Assembly: GCA_035940775.1 (NCBI GenBank)
Contig: DASZEN010000011.1
Span: 248,001-312,000, forward strand
Origin: DASQYE01 sp035940775
GTDB taxonomy: Bacteria; Acidobacteriota; Blastocatellia; Pyrinomonadales; Pyrinomonadaceae
Length of the DNA stretch: 64,000 bases
Reading direction: 5' to 3'
Position numbers and translations under genes: made by a program. The notes beneath the pieces are model-generated. The model worked only from the letters and a program-made list of their open reading frames with translations, had not been told where the DNA came from and did no database searches. Positions 25,735-34,790 of the stretch are shown here, one piece after another; the stretch's first letter is position 1, and each line of letters starts with the position of its first letter.

Positions 25735-26412
25735 TGTCGTTCCGGGTTTTGGGGTCGGCGTTGCAGTCGGCCTCGGCGGGGGCGTAGTTGTTTGTTCCGA
25801 CGGTGGCAGGCGCGCCGGGTCGGGCGCATCGGGCGAGGTGTGCAGGTGTACGGCCTTCCATGTCGTGCCCGCGCGGCGAAACACGAGCGTCATGCGCCCG
25901 GTTGCCGTCTCGGGCGTGCCGCGAAAGGTCTGCGACTGAGTCCACAGGCACGTCACAACGGCGCCGTCGCGTCCGAGCATCTCTACGCGACGGTCATGCA
26001 CCTCGATCTTGACATCTTTCAATTCAGGGTAAGAACTCTCTCGATTCTTACGCATCTGTTCCCAACCTTTTGTGACGCTGCCGTTATAGTTGAAGAGGAG
26101 CAGCCTCGGCGAGTTCCAGTAAACGGAGGTCACAGCGTTCACGTCGGCCCGGCGAATGCCGTCAATCAAAGCATCGAAGGCGGCAACCACGCCTTCCGTG
26201 ACGCTCTCCCTGCCGCCGCTTCCCGCTTGGCCGCTGCCCGCTGCGCGGCGCGTGCGAGTAGCGGCGGGCGTCTCACCGGCGGGCGTCACGTTGCTGTTTG
26301 CCGTAGAGGTACGAGTGCCCGTCGCCTGCGTGCGCGTGTTGGCATTTTGCCCAAAACTCTGGGACACAAGCGCAAGCGAGAGCGCCGTCGCAAGGGATAA
26401 AGTTTTCAGCAT
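25729..26412 (-). CDS. Exported NTF2-like (DUF4440) protein with Thr/Pro tail
   Basis: The 227-residue product has a signal peptide (MLKTLSLATALSLALVSQSFGQ), a Thr/Ala/Arg-rich linker, an NTF2-like domain at about residues 70-190 (VVAAFDALIDGIRRADVNAVTSVYWNSPRL) and a Pro/Thr-rich tail ending in TPTPKPGTTP. The tail and linker look disordered. It is the third DUF4440-type protein in the cluster and is closest to the one at 21085. Confidence 0.85.
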   Translation of the reverse strand: MLKTLSLATALSLALVSQSFGQNANTRTQATGTRTSTANSNVTPAGETPAATRTRRAAGSGQAGSGGRESVTEGVVAAFDALIDGIRRADVNAVTSVYWNSPRLLLFNYNGSVTKGWEQMRKNRESSYPELKDVKIEVHDRRVEMLGRDGAVVTCLWTQSQTFRGTPETATGRMTLVFRRAGTTWKAVHLHTSPDAPDPARLPPSEQTTTPPPRPTATPTPKPGTTP

Positions 26413-26500
26413 TGAATACTCCTTAAGGATTTACTCTGTGGCGCTTAACCTTGATGATTATTTACGCTCGCCATCCGACTAAAACCGTCGAAAGATTCTG

Positions 26501-28015
26501 TTAGGCTTTGTCCAACTCATCCTGAAACCAGGGCTCCATGCTTCGCAGTCGTCGAAGGGAGCGGTCGCGCCCTATCACCTCGAAAACCTCGAACATGGAT
26601 GGGCCAACGGCCTGTCCCGTGAGCATCGTGCGCGCGGCGTTGATTAGCAGACCGGCCTTCACCCCGGCCTCTTCGGCATAGGCTCGCAAAGCGGCCTCGC
26701 AGGTATCGGCCGTCCACGGCTCGACCTCTTCCAGTTTGCGGGCCAATGCGGGCAGCAGCTCCTTCAATCGCAGCTCTTTGTGGAGGTTCTTCTTCCTGGC
26801 CGCCTCGTCAAAATCAAAATCCTCCGAGAAGTAGGCCCGTCCCTGCTCGGAGAAATCCTTGAGCGTGAAAAAGCGCTGGCGAATCAGCTCGACAGTCTTT
26901 GTGAACCACTCGCGCTCGTCGTCCTCGTATTCATCGCGCCAGAGCTTTGCGTGGCGCAGCTCGGCCTTAATCATCGGCGCAAGCTCCGCGAGCGGCATCG
27001 TGCGAATATACTCAGCGTTCATCCAGAGCGCTTTGGCGTCCGTCCACTGGCGCGGGTCGCTCTCGCTGAAGTTGAAGACGGCGTTGGCGCGACCGATCCC
27101 TCCGAGAGAGAATTTCGCCGTCAGCTCTTCGAGCGTCATAATCTCCTGCTCTGTGTCCGGCGACCAGCCGAGCAGCGCCAGGAAGTTGCGAAAGGCGGCG
27201 GGCACAAACCCCCGATCACGATAGGTCGTCAGGGATACGACCTCGCCGTGCTTGCGCTTCGAGAGCTTGCTCTTGTTCGGCGCGAGTATCAAGGGCAGGT
27301 GGGCAAAGCGCGGCGCCTGCGCCCCCAACGCTTCGTAGATAAGTATCTGCTTGTGCGTGTTCGTCAGGTGGTCTTGCCCGCGAATGACATCCGTGATGCC
27401 CATCTCTATATCATCAAGCACGACCGACAGGTTATAGAGCGGATGCCCGTCGGAGCGCAGCAGCACCAGGTCTTCGATCTCACGGTAGTCGCGCTCCTGT
27501 GTGCCGTAGACGGCATCCTCAAAGCGCGTTTGACCCTCGCGCGCCACTTTCAGGCGCACCGCGAAGGGCTCGCCCGCCTCGGCACGCCGCTCCGACTCTT
27601 CTCTGGAAAGCTCGCGGAAAGGGTTGCTGCGGTGATCCGTGCCTTCGGCGGCCGCCGCTCGCGCCCTTTCGGCGATACCCTGCTTCACGTTCGAGTCCGT
27701 GCGCTCCTGCTTCGGCGTAAAATCCCTGTAGGCCGCCCCCGATTCCAGCAGGCGAAGGGCCCCCAGGCGGTGCTTCTCGAAATTGTCGGATTGAAAGATT
27801 ATCTCTTCGTCGTAGTCGAGGCCGAGCCATTCCAATCCTTCGATGATCGAGCGCGTCGAAGCCTCCGTCGAGCGTTGCACGTCCGTGTCTTCGATGCGCA
27901 GCAGGAATCGCCCGCCGACGTGGCGCGCATAGAGCCAGTTGAAGAGCGCCGTGCGCGCCGAGCCAATGTGCAAATAGCCGGTCGGTGATGGTGCGAAACG
28001 AACGCGAATAGACAT
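26501..28015 (-). CDS. gltX: Glutamyl-tRNA synthetase
   Basis: GltX charges tRNA-Glu (and often tRNA-Gln) with glutamate. The 504-residue class I enzyme has the HIGS signature (16-19) and KLSKR (250-254) and a C-terminal anticodon-binding domain. The start ATG at 28015 has a weak TAAGGC ribosome binding site. Upstream on the same strand is tRNA-Ser(GCT) followed by a terminator, and an inverted repeat ends about 14 bases before the start. See the finding on this leader. Confidence 0.97.
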   Translation of the reverse strand: MSIRVRFAPSPTGYLHIGSARTALFNWLYARHVGGRFLLRIEDTDVQRSTEASTRSIIEGLEWLGLDYDEEIIFQSDNFEKHRLGALRLLESGAAYRDFTPKQERTDSNVKQGIAERARAAAAEGTDHRSNPFRELSREESERRAEAGEPFAVRLKVAREGQTRFEDAVYGTQERDYREIEDLVLLRSDGHPLYNLSVVLDDIEMGITDVIRGQDHLTNTHKQILIYEALGAQAPRFAHLPLILAPNKSKLSKRKHGEVVSLTTYRDRGFVPAAFRNFLALLGWSPDTEQEIMTLEELTAKFSLGGIGRANAVFNFSESDPRQWTDAKALWMNAEYIRTMPLAELAPMIKAELRHAKLWRDEYEDDEREWFTKTVELIRQRFFTLKDFSEQGRAYFSEDFDFDEAARKKNLHKELRLKELLPALARKLEEVEPWTADTCEAALRAYAEEAGVKAGLLINAARTMLTGQAVGPSMFEVFEVIGRDRSLRRLRSMEPWFQDELDKA

Positions 28016-28028
28016 AGCCTTAAATGAC

Positions 28029-28093
28029 GAGCGCGGAACTCGTCGGCGATGAGCTGGAAAAAAACTTCAGCGCATCGCTGGCGCGTTCCGCGC
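28029..28093 (-). promoter_or_regulatory. Inverted repeat enclosing a terminator, between tRNA-Ser and gltX
   Basis: GAGCGCGGAAC (28029-28039) and GTTCCGCGCTC (28083-28093) are perfect 11-base arms. On the minus strand the arm nearest gltX lies about 14 bases before its ATG. The terminator 28058-28080 sits in the loop between the arms. Confidence 0.55.
28058..28080 (-). terminator. Terminator of tRNA-Ser
   Basis: On the minus strand CAGCG-ATG-CGCTG is followed by AAG and a run of seven T. It ends the tRNA-Ser transcript before gltX. Confidence 0.75.
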
Positions 28094-28108
28094 TCATCGT
28101 TTCAAAGT

Positions 28109-28199
28109 GATGGCGGAGATGACAGGATTCGAACCTGTGATGGGCTTTTGACCCATAACGGTTTAGCAAACCGCCGCCTTCAGCCACTCGGCCACATCT
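28109..28199 (-). tRNA. tRNA-Ser(GCT)
   Basis: On the minus strand GGAGATG...CATCTCC form the 7-bp acceptor stem, the discriminator is G, and CCA is encoded (28111-28109). The anticodon loop TTGCTAA carries GCT (plus-strand AGC at 28163-28165) over a stem of five pairs. There is a long variable arm (ATGGG/CCCAT), as class II tRNAs require, and a T arm ACAGG-TTCGAAT-CCTGT. It reads AGC/AGT serine codons. Confidence 0.97.
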
Positions 28200-28416
28200 C
28201 CGCGAACGAGCCCTTCCGAGCGAAAACTTATTCTAATCCGCGAGGCCAGATTGTCAAGGCGAGGCTGTCGCGTTTCGTCGTGAGGCTATCGCGTTTCGCC
28301 CCTTCGCGGAGTGAACTCAGCGCCCTTCGCGCCCGCTTACGGCGTCTGGCTCGAATGGGCGTCCCCGACGGGCGCGAAGCGAATGACGGGGGGCTGGTGT
28401 TACAATCAAAAGCGCG

Positions 28417-29271
28417 ATGTCGAAATTCAGGATGACTAGAAGACAATTCCTGCGGGGGCTCGCGGCAGCGCCGCTCCTGGCCGTCTCGGCCACCTCCGCT
28501 TATGCCGGTCTGATCGAGCCGAATCTTTACGAGGTCTCAGAGACAGATATTTTTCTGCGCGATCTTCCCGCGAGCTTCGATGGCTTTCGCATCGTGCAGG
28601 TCTCGGACGTACACCACAGCCGCATCGTCTCGCTGGAAGAGGTGCGGCGCGTCGTCGAGTTGGCCCAGAGCGCGCGGCCCGACCTGGTCGCCCTGACGGG
28701 CGATTACACGACCATGTACCGCCGCTACATAGAGCCGTGCGCCGAAGCGCTGGGCGCTCTCGAAGCGCCAGAGGGCACTTGGGCCGTGCTCGGCAATCAC
28801 GATCACTACACGGACGCACAGCTCACCACGCGCGCACTGGAACAGGCGCACATAGGCGTGCTCAACAACGCGAACACATCTATTCGACGCGGCGCGGACG
28901 TGTTGCAACTGGCGGGCGTGGACGATTGGGCGTGGGGTAAGACGGACTGGGCGCGTGCCTTTTATGGACTGGATCGCAGGCGTCCGTCGGTGCTCTTATC
29001 GCATCAGCCGAGCGTGCTCGATCTGGCCGATACGCAAGGCGTTTCACTCATCATCAGTGGGCACACGCATGGCGGGCAGGTGAGCTTACCGCTGGTCGGC
29101 CCGCCAGCGCGCTTCTTCTCTAAAGAGCTGCGCTACGAGCGCGGTCTCTTTGAAAGGAGCGGCACACAGCTATACGTCTCGCGCGGGACGGGCGTCATAG
29201 GGCTGCCCGTGCGGCTCGGCTCGCGTCCTGAGATCGCCGTGCTGCGATTGCGTCGCGCACCCGCCGCGTGA
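28417..29271 (+). CDS. Tat-exported metallophosphoesterase
   Basis: The 284-residue calcineurin-like phosphoesterase hydrolyses a phosphate ester outside the cytoplasm. The N-terminus has a Tat motif (TRRQFLRGLAAAP, residues 7-19) and a cleavage site after residue 30. Metal-binding motifs are DVH (64-66), GD (95-96), GNHDH (126-130) and GHTHGG (about 212). It resembles the YaeI/YkuE-type group acting on lipid or nucleotide phosphates. The substrate is not known. Confidence 0.92.
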   Translation: MSKFRMTRRQFLRGLAAAPLLAVSATSAYAGLIEPNLYEVSETDIFLRDLPASFDGFRIVQVSDVHHSRIVSLEEVRRVVELAQSARPDLVALTGDYTTMYRRYIEPCAEALGALEAPEGTWAVLGNHDHYTDAQLTTRALEQAHIGVLNNANTSIRRGADVLQLAGVDDWAWGKTDWARAFYGLDRRRPSVLLSHQPSVLDLADTQGVSLIISGHTHGGQVSLPLVGPPARFFSKELRYERGLFERSGTQLYVSRGTGVIGLPVRLGSRPEIAVLRLRRAPAA

Positions 29272-29287
29272 TCGAAAAAAAGAGAGA

Positions 29288-29323
29288 GCGGCCCGCGCTC
29301 TCAATTCAGAGGGCGCGGGCCGC
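29288..29323. terminator. Bidirectional terminator
   Basis: GCGGCCCGCGC (29288-29298) pairs perfectly with GCGCGGGCCGC (29313-29323), followed by TTTCTCCCTTTTC and preceded by a purine run. It serves the phosphoesterase gene and the convergent Spy-like gene. Confidence 0.8.
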
Positions 29324-29365
29324 TTTCTCCCTTTTCTCCCTTGAGTGTTCGATTCCGTTGGAGCC

Positions 29366-29890
29366 TTACTGCTCTTCGTTTTCCTGCTGGGGCCTGCGAC
29401 GCTCGCGCCTCTCGGCGCGGCGAGCCTTGAACTCCGTCTCCATTTGATCGAGTTTGGCGCGCTGGTCTGGCGTCAGAATCGACAGCAATTGGGCGCGCAT
29501 GTTTTTGGCCGATTCGTGTATCTGCTCGCGGAGCGCTTGCGCCCTCGGCTGCAAATCCGCCTGATCCGCGCCCTGTTCTCTCTGCTCGCGGAGCCTGAAC
29601 AACTCCTGGCGCTGCGGTTCGATAGCAGCCTTGTGATTTTCAATAATAGTGCGGGCCTGCTCGGCTTGCGCTTCCGTCAAGTCCAGCTCCCGCAGAAGCC
29701 GCATAAAGCCCCTATCGCCCCGGCCCCTATAACGGCCGCGGCCCGGCCCGCGCTCGCCTTGCTGCGCATCCCCGGCGCGGTCGTCCCCTGTAGTCCCGGA
29801 CTGCTGGGCGAAGACTGGCATGCTCAAGACGAACAGCAGCATCAGCCCCGGCACGAGACCGGCCCCTCTCAATTTAGTTCTCAAAACCAT
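29366..29890 (-). CDS. Spy/CpxP-like periplasmic protein (LTXXQ type)
   Basis: The start ATG at 29890 is set by AAGGAG eight bases upstream, giving 174 residues rather than the longer frame. A signal peptide (LVPGLMLLFVLSMPVFAQQ) is followed by a Gly/Arg-rich stretch and a helical domain. The helical domain has LTEAQAEQARTIIENH and ILTPDQRAKLDQME, the two LTxxQ-like motifs of the Spy/CpxP chaperone fold. It may act as a periplasmic chaperone or stress sensor. Confidence 0.82.
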   Translation of the reverse strand: MVLRTKLRGAGLVPGLMLLFVLSMPVFAQQSGTTGDDRAGDAQQGERGPGRGRYRGRGDRGFMRLLRELDLTEAQAEQARTIIENHKAAIEPQRQELFRLREQREQGADQADLQPRAQALREQIHESAKNMRAQLLSILTPDQRAKLDQMETEFKARRAERRERRRPQQENEEQ

Positions 29891-30251
29891 TTCGTGATTG
29901 CTCCTTCCAAGATTTCCGTGAATGATGATCCGACGTGTTGAGACGGTAGATGCCGGGCTACGTATGAGGGCGATTGCTCCGGCGGCTGCGTCAACTCTCA
30001 GCACGAATCTTTAGACGGGCGAAAGCGGGCGTTGGTCTGGAAAATCATAGGAGCCCGGGGCCGGGGCCGAAATTAATATCCGAAAATTTAGATTGACGGC
30101 GGGGCGGGTTTGGGGTTATAAAGCGCTTTGCAGAATAAAGAAAGGTGCGACCGCGCGCCTTTCAGAGCGTATCGGGAGGGGTTGCGCGCCCCGTATCAAA
30201 AGGGCGCGCGGATAGCCAAACAAAGGGTTCCAGGGTAAAATCGCAGATAAT

Positions 30252-32171
30252 ATGAGACTTCTACAGACGATCGACTCGCCCGCCGATTTGCGGCGGTTGC
30301 GCCCCGAACAGTTGCCGGAAGTGGCGGATGAGATTCGCCAGTACATACTGGAAACGATGGCGCGTATCGGCGGCCACACGGGCGCAAGCCTGGGCGCAGT
30401 CGAGTTGGCCGTGGCGTTGCACTACGCTTTCGACACGCCGCGCGACCGCGTCATCTGGGACGTGGGCCATCAGGCTTACGCGCACAAGATTCTGACGGGC
30501 AGGCGCGAGCTGTTGCCGAGCATCAAGCAGTACGGCGGCATCAGCGGCTTTCTCAAGCGCGACGAATCGGAATACGATCTGTTCGGGGCGGGCCATGCTT
30601 CAACCTCTCTGTCGGCCGCGCTCGGGATGGCGATTGCGCGCGACCGCAAGAATGAATCGCATCACGTGTGCGCCATTATCGGCGACGCGAGTCTCGCGGG
30701 CGGCATGGCGATGGAGGCCATTAACCAGGCGGGCCACCTCAAGACGCGACTGATCGTGCTCTTAAACGATAACGAGATGTCCATAGCCCCGGCTGTGGGC
30801 GCGCTCACGGGCTATCTCAATCGTCTGCGCGGGGCGCAGGGGTATCATCGCTTCAAGGACGAGGTGGGCGAAACCCTGCTCTCGATCCCGGCGCTGGGCG
30901 AGCACCTGCATCATGCCGCCAAGACGGTCAAGGATGCGCTGGCGGCGGCCGTGCTTCCGGGCGCGCTCGTCAACGAGCTTGGCTTCAAGTACATAGGCTA
31001 CGTCGACGGGCACAATCCGCGCGCATTGGTGGCCGCGCTTCGCGAGGCTCAAAAGATCACGGACGGCCCCGTGATCGTTCACGCTTTGACTACGAAGGGC
31101 AAAGGCTACTCGACGGCCGAGAAGGACTATTACAAGTGGCACGCGACGGGGCCGTTCGATCTGGCGACGGGCAAGGCCATCAAGTCCGCCTCGTCTGCTC
31201 CCACCTATACGAGCGTCTTCGGCCAGACGATGTGCGAGTTGATGGCTAAGGACGAAAAGATAGTGGCCCTGACGGCCGCGATGCCAGACGGGACGGGCAT
31301 TAACATGGCGCTCGAAAAGTTTCCCGAAAGAAGCTTCGATGTCGGCATCGCGGAGCAACACGCGGTCACTTTCTGCGGCGGCATGGCCTGCGAAGGGTTA
31401 AAGCCCGTGGCGGCCATCTATTCCACCTTCCTGCAACGCGGTTTCGATCAGGTCATCCACGACATCTGTTTGCAGAACCTGCCGGTGACGTTCGCCATGG
31501 ATCGCGCTGGCATTGCGGGCGGCGACGGGCCGACGCATCACGGGCTCTTCGACATAGCCTACCTGCGCCCGATGCCGAACATGATCCTGATGGCTCCGAA
31601 GGACGAGGCCGAGCTGCGCGATATGCTGTTGACGGCCATAGAGCATCCGGGGCCTGCGGCCCTGCGCTATCCGCGCGGAAACGGCGTCGGCGCGGACATT
31701 GGCCGCGCGCCGAGGGTTCTGGAGATCGGGCGCGGCGAGATTTTGCGCGACGGCGGCGACGTGGCGATTGTCGCCTACGGCTCTATGGTGCGCCCTTCTC
31801 TCAAAGCGGCGGAGCGGCTGGCCGTGGATGGAATCGAGACGACCGTCGTCAATGCGCGCTTCGTCAAGCCGCTCGATGCCGGACTACTGCTCGCGCTGGC
31901 GCGCACGAAGCGCTTGATGGTGACGGTCGAGGAGGCGTATCTGGCGGGCGGGTTCGGCTCCGCCATCATGGAGCTGCTGGAAGAGAACGGCCTACAGGAT
32001 AAGGTGCGCGTCGTGCGTATGGGCATCCCGAATACGATCGTGACGCACGGCGACGCGAAACTGCTCCTGGCTAAATACGGGCTGGACGCGGACGGCATCT
32101 ACACCCGCGTCAGAGAGAGCGTGGAAGTGCTGGACGACAGGCGAGCACAGCGGCAGAAAGTCCAAATCTAG
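30252..32171 (+). CDS. dxs: 1-deoxy-D-xylulose-5-phosphate synthase
   Basis: DXS makes 1-deoxy-D-xylulose 5-phosphate from pyruvate and glyceraldehyde 3-phosphate, the first step of the MEP isoprenoid pathway. The 639-residue TPP enzyme has the GHQAYAHKI segment, the TPP motif GDASLAGGMAMEAINQAG, and the transketolase-like C-terminal part with EQHAVTF and DRAGIAGGDGPTHHG. Length is normal. It stands alone. The upstream gap has AT-rich leader sequence but no riboswitch that I recognise. Confidence 0.97.
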   Translation: MRLLQTIDSPADLRRLRPEQLPEVADEIRQYILETMARIGGHTGASLGAVELAVALHYAFDTPRDRVIWDVGHQAYAHKILTGRRELLPSIKQYGGISGFLKRDESEYDLFGAGHASTSLSAALGMAIARDRKNESHHVCAIIGDASLAGGMAMEAINQAGHLKTRLIVLLNDNEMSIAPAVGALTGYLNRLRGAQGYHRFKDEVGETLLSIPALGEHLHHAAKTVKDALAAAVLPGALVNELGFKYIGYVDGHNPRALVAALREAQKITDGPVIVHALTTKGKGYSTAEKDYYKWHATGPFDLATGKAIKSASSAPTYTSVFGQTMCELMAKDEKIVALTAAMPDGTGINMALEKFPERSFDVGIAEQHAVTFCGGMACEGLKPVAAIYSTFLQRGFDQVIHDICLQNLPVTFAMDRAGIAGGDGPTHHGLFDIAYLRPMPNMILMAPKDEAELRDMLLTAIEHPGPAALRYPRGNGVGADIGRAPRVLEIGRGEILRDGGDVAIVAYGSMVRPSLKAAERLAVDGIETTVVNARFVKPLDAGLLLALARTKRLMVTVEEAYLAGGFGSAIMELLEENGLQDKVRVVRMGIPNTIVTHGDAKLLLAKYGLDADGIYTRVRESVEVLDDRRAQRQKVQI

Positions 32172-32515
32172 GCGCGGCCCCGAGAGGCCGACGGCTCGCG
32201 AAAAACAGAGGCCCTTTCATCATCACTGTCAGGGCGAGCCGCAATTCAGATGGCATGAGCGCGCGGCCTCCGTTTTCCGGTGGACGGGCGCATTATTTTT
32301 GCACACTATATGGTGCTGCCTGTATGCGTCCCGGCGTACTCCGGCCCCGCTTTATGCATCCAAATCAGGTGACGGAGGCAGACTTTTCAAGGTAAAGGCG
32401 CGCGCCCGTCAGAGAGCCGTTGTGGCCCCGATTTTGCAGTAAAGCTTAACGACAATTCAGCAATTATTGGACGGCGTTTGCGCCCCCGCTCGACTCGCCG
32501 CCGGTTAGGGAAGAG
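32172..32515. other. Non-coding region between dxs and the membrane protein gene
   Basis: No gene is supported. Small palindromes are visible (GCACACTATATGGTGC at 32310) and a spaced pair GCCTCCGT/ACGGAGGC (32266, 32372). They do not form a pattern I can name. Confidence 0.35.
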
Positions 32516-33229
32516 ATGGAGCAAAAAAGAAAGATCGTGATTCCGCTCGGCGGCCCGTCCGGGCAGGAGGCCATTTCGGCAGGCCGTTTTGACGGCGAGA
32601 CGACCGTTTCCGCGCCGCTCTTTGACGCGGAAGCAACGATCTCGGCGCGTCCCGTCGTGCCTCTCTCGGAGGCCGCGAAGCCGCACTCGAAGCCTTTCCC
32701 GCTGCTCGCTCTGGTAGTCATCCTGGCCGTCGGCGCGGGCGTCGCCGGGGGCTTCGCGATAGGCGTCTACAAGAGCCGTCAGAATCAGCAGGACGCGGCC
32801 ACATCGACCACGACGGCGGCGGCGACCACGACGACGACCGCCGGTACGGAGGCGACCGCCCAGGCTCCCGCGCCTCAGCGGCAGTTGCCAGCCATCGTCA
32901 CTTCGGAACAAACGGACGAGCCGCAGGCGAGCGTCGCGCGCGATAAAAAACGGTCGAAAGATGACGAGCAATCGATGCCTACGGCAGAGGTACGCGAGCG
33001 CAATGACAGGGACGAGCGTGCTGAAAAAGCGCGCACCCGTGAGGAGCGCGTCGCCGAGAGAATCGACCGCGAGGCCGACGAGCGCGAGGCCAGAAGGCAG
33101 CAGCGTAGAGAGCAACGTCGCCGCGCCCGCGAAAATAATGACGATAACGAGGACATCAACCGGCAGATCGAGCGCGGCACGCGCGAGCTGAATCGCATCA
33201 GGGATATATTCGAGGGCCAGCGCCCCTGA
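32516..33229 (+). CDS. Hypothetical single-pass membrane protein with charged tail
   Basis: The 237-residue product has a cytoplasmic start of about 60 residues and one membrane helix (FPLLALVVILAVGAGVAGGFAIGV, about 60-84). A Thr/Ala-rich linker (TSTTTAAATTTTTAG) follows, then about 90 residues of alternating Arg and Glu (RNDRDERAEKARTREERVAER...) that look like a long charged helix. No known domain fits. Topology, with the charged tail outside, is inferred. Confidence 0.75.
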   Translation: MEQKRKIVIPLGGPSGQEAISAGRFDGETTVSAPLFDAEATISARPVVPLSEAAKPHSKPFPLLALVVILAVGAGVAGGFAIGVYKSRQNQQDAATSTTTAAATTTTTAGTEATAQAPAPQRQLPAIVTSEQTDEPQASVARDKKRSKDDEQSMPTAEVRERNDRDERAEKARTREERVAERIDREADEREARRQQRREQRRRARENNDDNEDINRQIERGTRELNRIRDIFEGQRP

Positions 33230-33363
33230 CAAGCGGCCGCACTCCCGCCGCCAAACCGCCGCTCCTTCAAACCGCGCACAATCCTTTCTTAACTGCTTTT
33301 CCTGACTCTGGGCCGGATGCGTCTTTCGAGACGATCCGGCCCTTCTGTTAAAGTGTGAGAGCG

Positions 33364-34110
33364 ATGAAGCGTGAGCGTATAGATAAGCTGCTGGTCGAGC
33401 GCGGCCTCGCGCCGTCGCGCACGAAGGCGCAGGCGCTTGTCATGGCGGGCGCTGTTCTGGTCGGCGAGCAGCGCGTTGAGAAGCCTTCGGAGAGTTTTGA
33501 GCCCGATGCGTTGATACGAATCAAGGGGGCTAATGATCCGGCGGCGCGCTACGTCGGGCGCGGCGGGTTGAAGCTTGAGGCGGCGCTCGGCCAATTCAGT
33601 CTGGATGTCAACGGTCTCTGCTGCCTGGACGTGGGCGCTTCGACGGGGGGATTCACGGATTGCCTGTTGCAGCACGGCGCGAGCCGCGTGGTGGCGCTCG
33701 ATGTCGGGCACAACCAGATAGACTGGCGGCTGCGCAACGATGCGCGCGTCGAGGTCAGGGAGGGAGTCAACGCGCGCTATTTGAAGCCCGAAGATTTTGA
33801 TTTGAAGTTCGATCTGGCGGTGATGGACGTGTCTTTCATCTCGGCGACCAAAGTCCTGCCCGCCATCGTGCCGCTGTTGACGCCGCCCGCGCGTATCATT
33901 ACGCTCATCAAACCGCAGTTCGAGGTCGGTCGTGGCGAAGTCGGGCGCGGCGGCATCGTGCGGGATCAGTCCAGGCGCGAGCGCGTCGTAGAGGAGGTCA
34001 ACACGGCGGCGCGCTCTCTGGGCCTTGTGGTGCGCGGCGTGATGGAATCGCCCGTACGCGGCGCCGACGGCAACGTGGAGTACTTGGCCTGTTACGAGAA
34101 AGGTCTGTGA
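33364..34110 (+). CDS. tlyA: TlyA family rRNA 2'-O-methyltransferase / hemolysin A
   Basis: TlyA-type enzymes methylate ribosomal RNA at the 2'-O of cytidines. From the ATG at 33364 the 248-residue product has an N-terminal S4 RNA-binding domain (RIDKLLVERGLAPSRTKAQALV) followed by a FtsJ-type SAM domain with GASTGGFTDCLLQ and the catalytic-type residues of the family. Its stop codon overlaps the ATG of the next gene (TGATG), so the two are translationally coupled. Confidence 0.92.
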   Translation: MKRERIDKLLVERGLAPSRTKAQALVMAGAVLVGEQRVEKPSESFEPDALIRIKGANDPAARYVGRGGLKLEAALGQFSLDVNGLCCLDVGASTGGFTDCLLQHGASRVVALDVGHNQIDWRLRNDARVEVREGVNARYLKPEDFDLKFDLAVMDVSFISATKVLPAIVPLLTPPARIITLIKPQFEVGRGEVGRGGIVRDQSRRERVVEEVNTAARSLGLVVRGVMESPVRGADGNVEYLACYEKGL

Positions 34111-34790
34111 TGAACCTGACGGAGCGAGAGGCGCTGGCCCGATTGCAGCGCGCCAAAGCCTCCTATCAAACTCATATCAAGCTCAATTACGAGCGCGCGG
34201 CCCGCTCCTGTCGCACGTGCCCCGTGCGCGGCGTCTGTTGCACAGACGCCCATTTCGTCAACGTCCACATCACAAGGCTCGAAGCGGTCGCCGTCCGCGA
34301 GACGCTGGAACGCACGCCCCGATTGACCTTTGAAGCGAGGCGCGCCGTTTACAGCCGGGCCAGGGAAACAGTCATGCGCTATGGTTTGAGGGTCGCGGGC
34401 GACACCTTCGCGCAGACCTTCGCGTGCCCGCTCTACGAGCCGAAAGTCGGTTGCCTCGTGCACGCGCGCGCCAAGCCCGCCCCGTGCATCCAGCATGCCT
34501 GCTACGATTCCTGGCAGGATTTGCCGCCCGCGTCGCTCGAGGCGCGCTCAGAGCACCGCGTCGAACAACTGAACACGGCTGTTTACGGCGCGGCGTGGGC
34601 GTGGCTGAGCGTGCCCGTCTGGCTCTGCTTGATCGATCCAATGAGCGACGGCGCGGAGCTTGAACGCCTCGCGCGAGTGTGGGCCACCCGGCCCGTCAAG
34701 ACCGCAGGCAACGCGTCGCACGCGTCCCCGAGGTCGGCAAACATCGAGCAACGAACGCGCAGGTACCTGCCCGTATTAAAACAGGTATGA
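34110..34790 (+). CDS. YkgJ-type cysteine-cluster protein
   Basis: The ATG at 34110 overlaps the tlyA stop codon. The 226-residue product has CRTCPVRGVCC near residue 35 and further cysteines in FACPLYEPKVGC and APCIQHAC (about 108-131). This is the pattern of zinc or iron-sulfur binding YkgJ/UPF0153 proteins. No function is established. Coupling to tlyA suggests co-expression rather than a shared pathway. Confidence 0.75.
   Translation: MNLTEREALARLQRAKASYQTHIKLNYERAARSCRTCPVRGVCCTDAHFVNVHITRLEAVAVRETLERTPRLTFEARRAVYSRARETVMRYGLRVAGDTFAQTFACPLYEPKVGCLVHARAKPAPCIQHACYDSWQDLPPASLEARSEHRVEQLNTAVYGAAWAWLSVPVWLCLIDPMSDGAELERLARVWATRPVKTAGNASHASPRSANIEQRTRRYLPVLKQV

Noticed and set aside
26780..27988. 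402-codon plus-strand frame opposite gltX
   Set aside because: The conserved synthetase motifs are on the minus strand; this is codon-bias noise in high-GC DNA.
32172..32515. Riboswitch-like leader between dxs and the membrane protein gene
   Set aside because: A few small palindromes exist, but no known riboswitch core or a coherent multi-helix fold could be supported.
33289..34496. Minus-strand frames opposite tlyA and the cysteine-cluster gene
   Set aside because: The plus-strand genes have family motifs and overlapping start/stop codons; the antisense frames do not.
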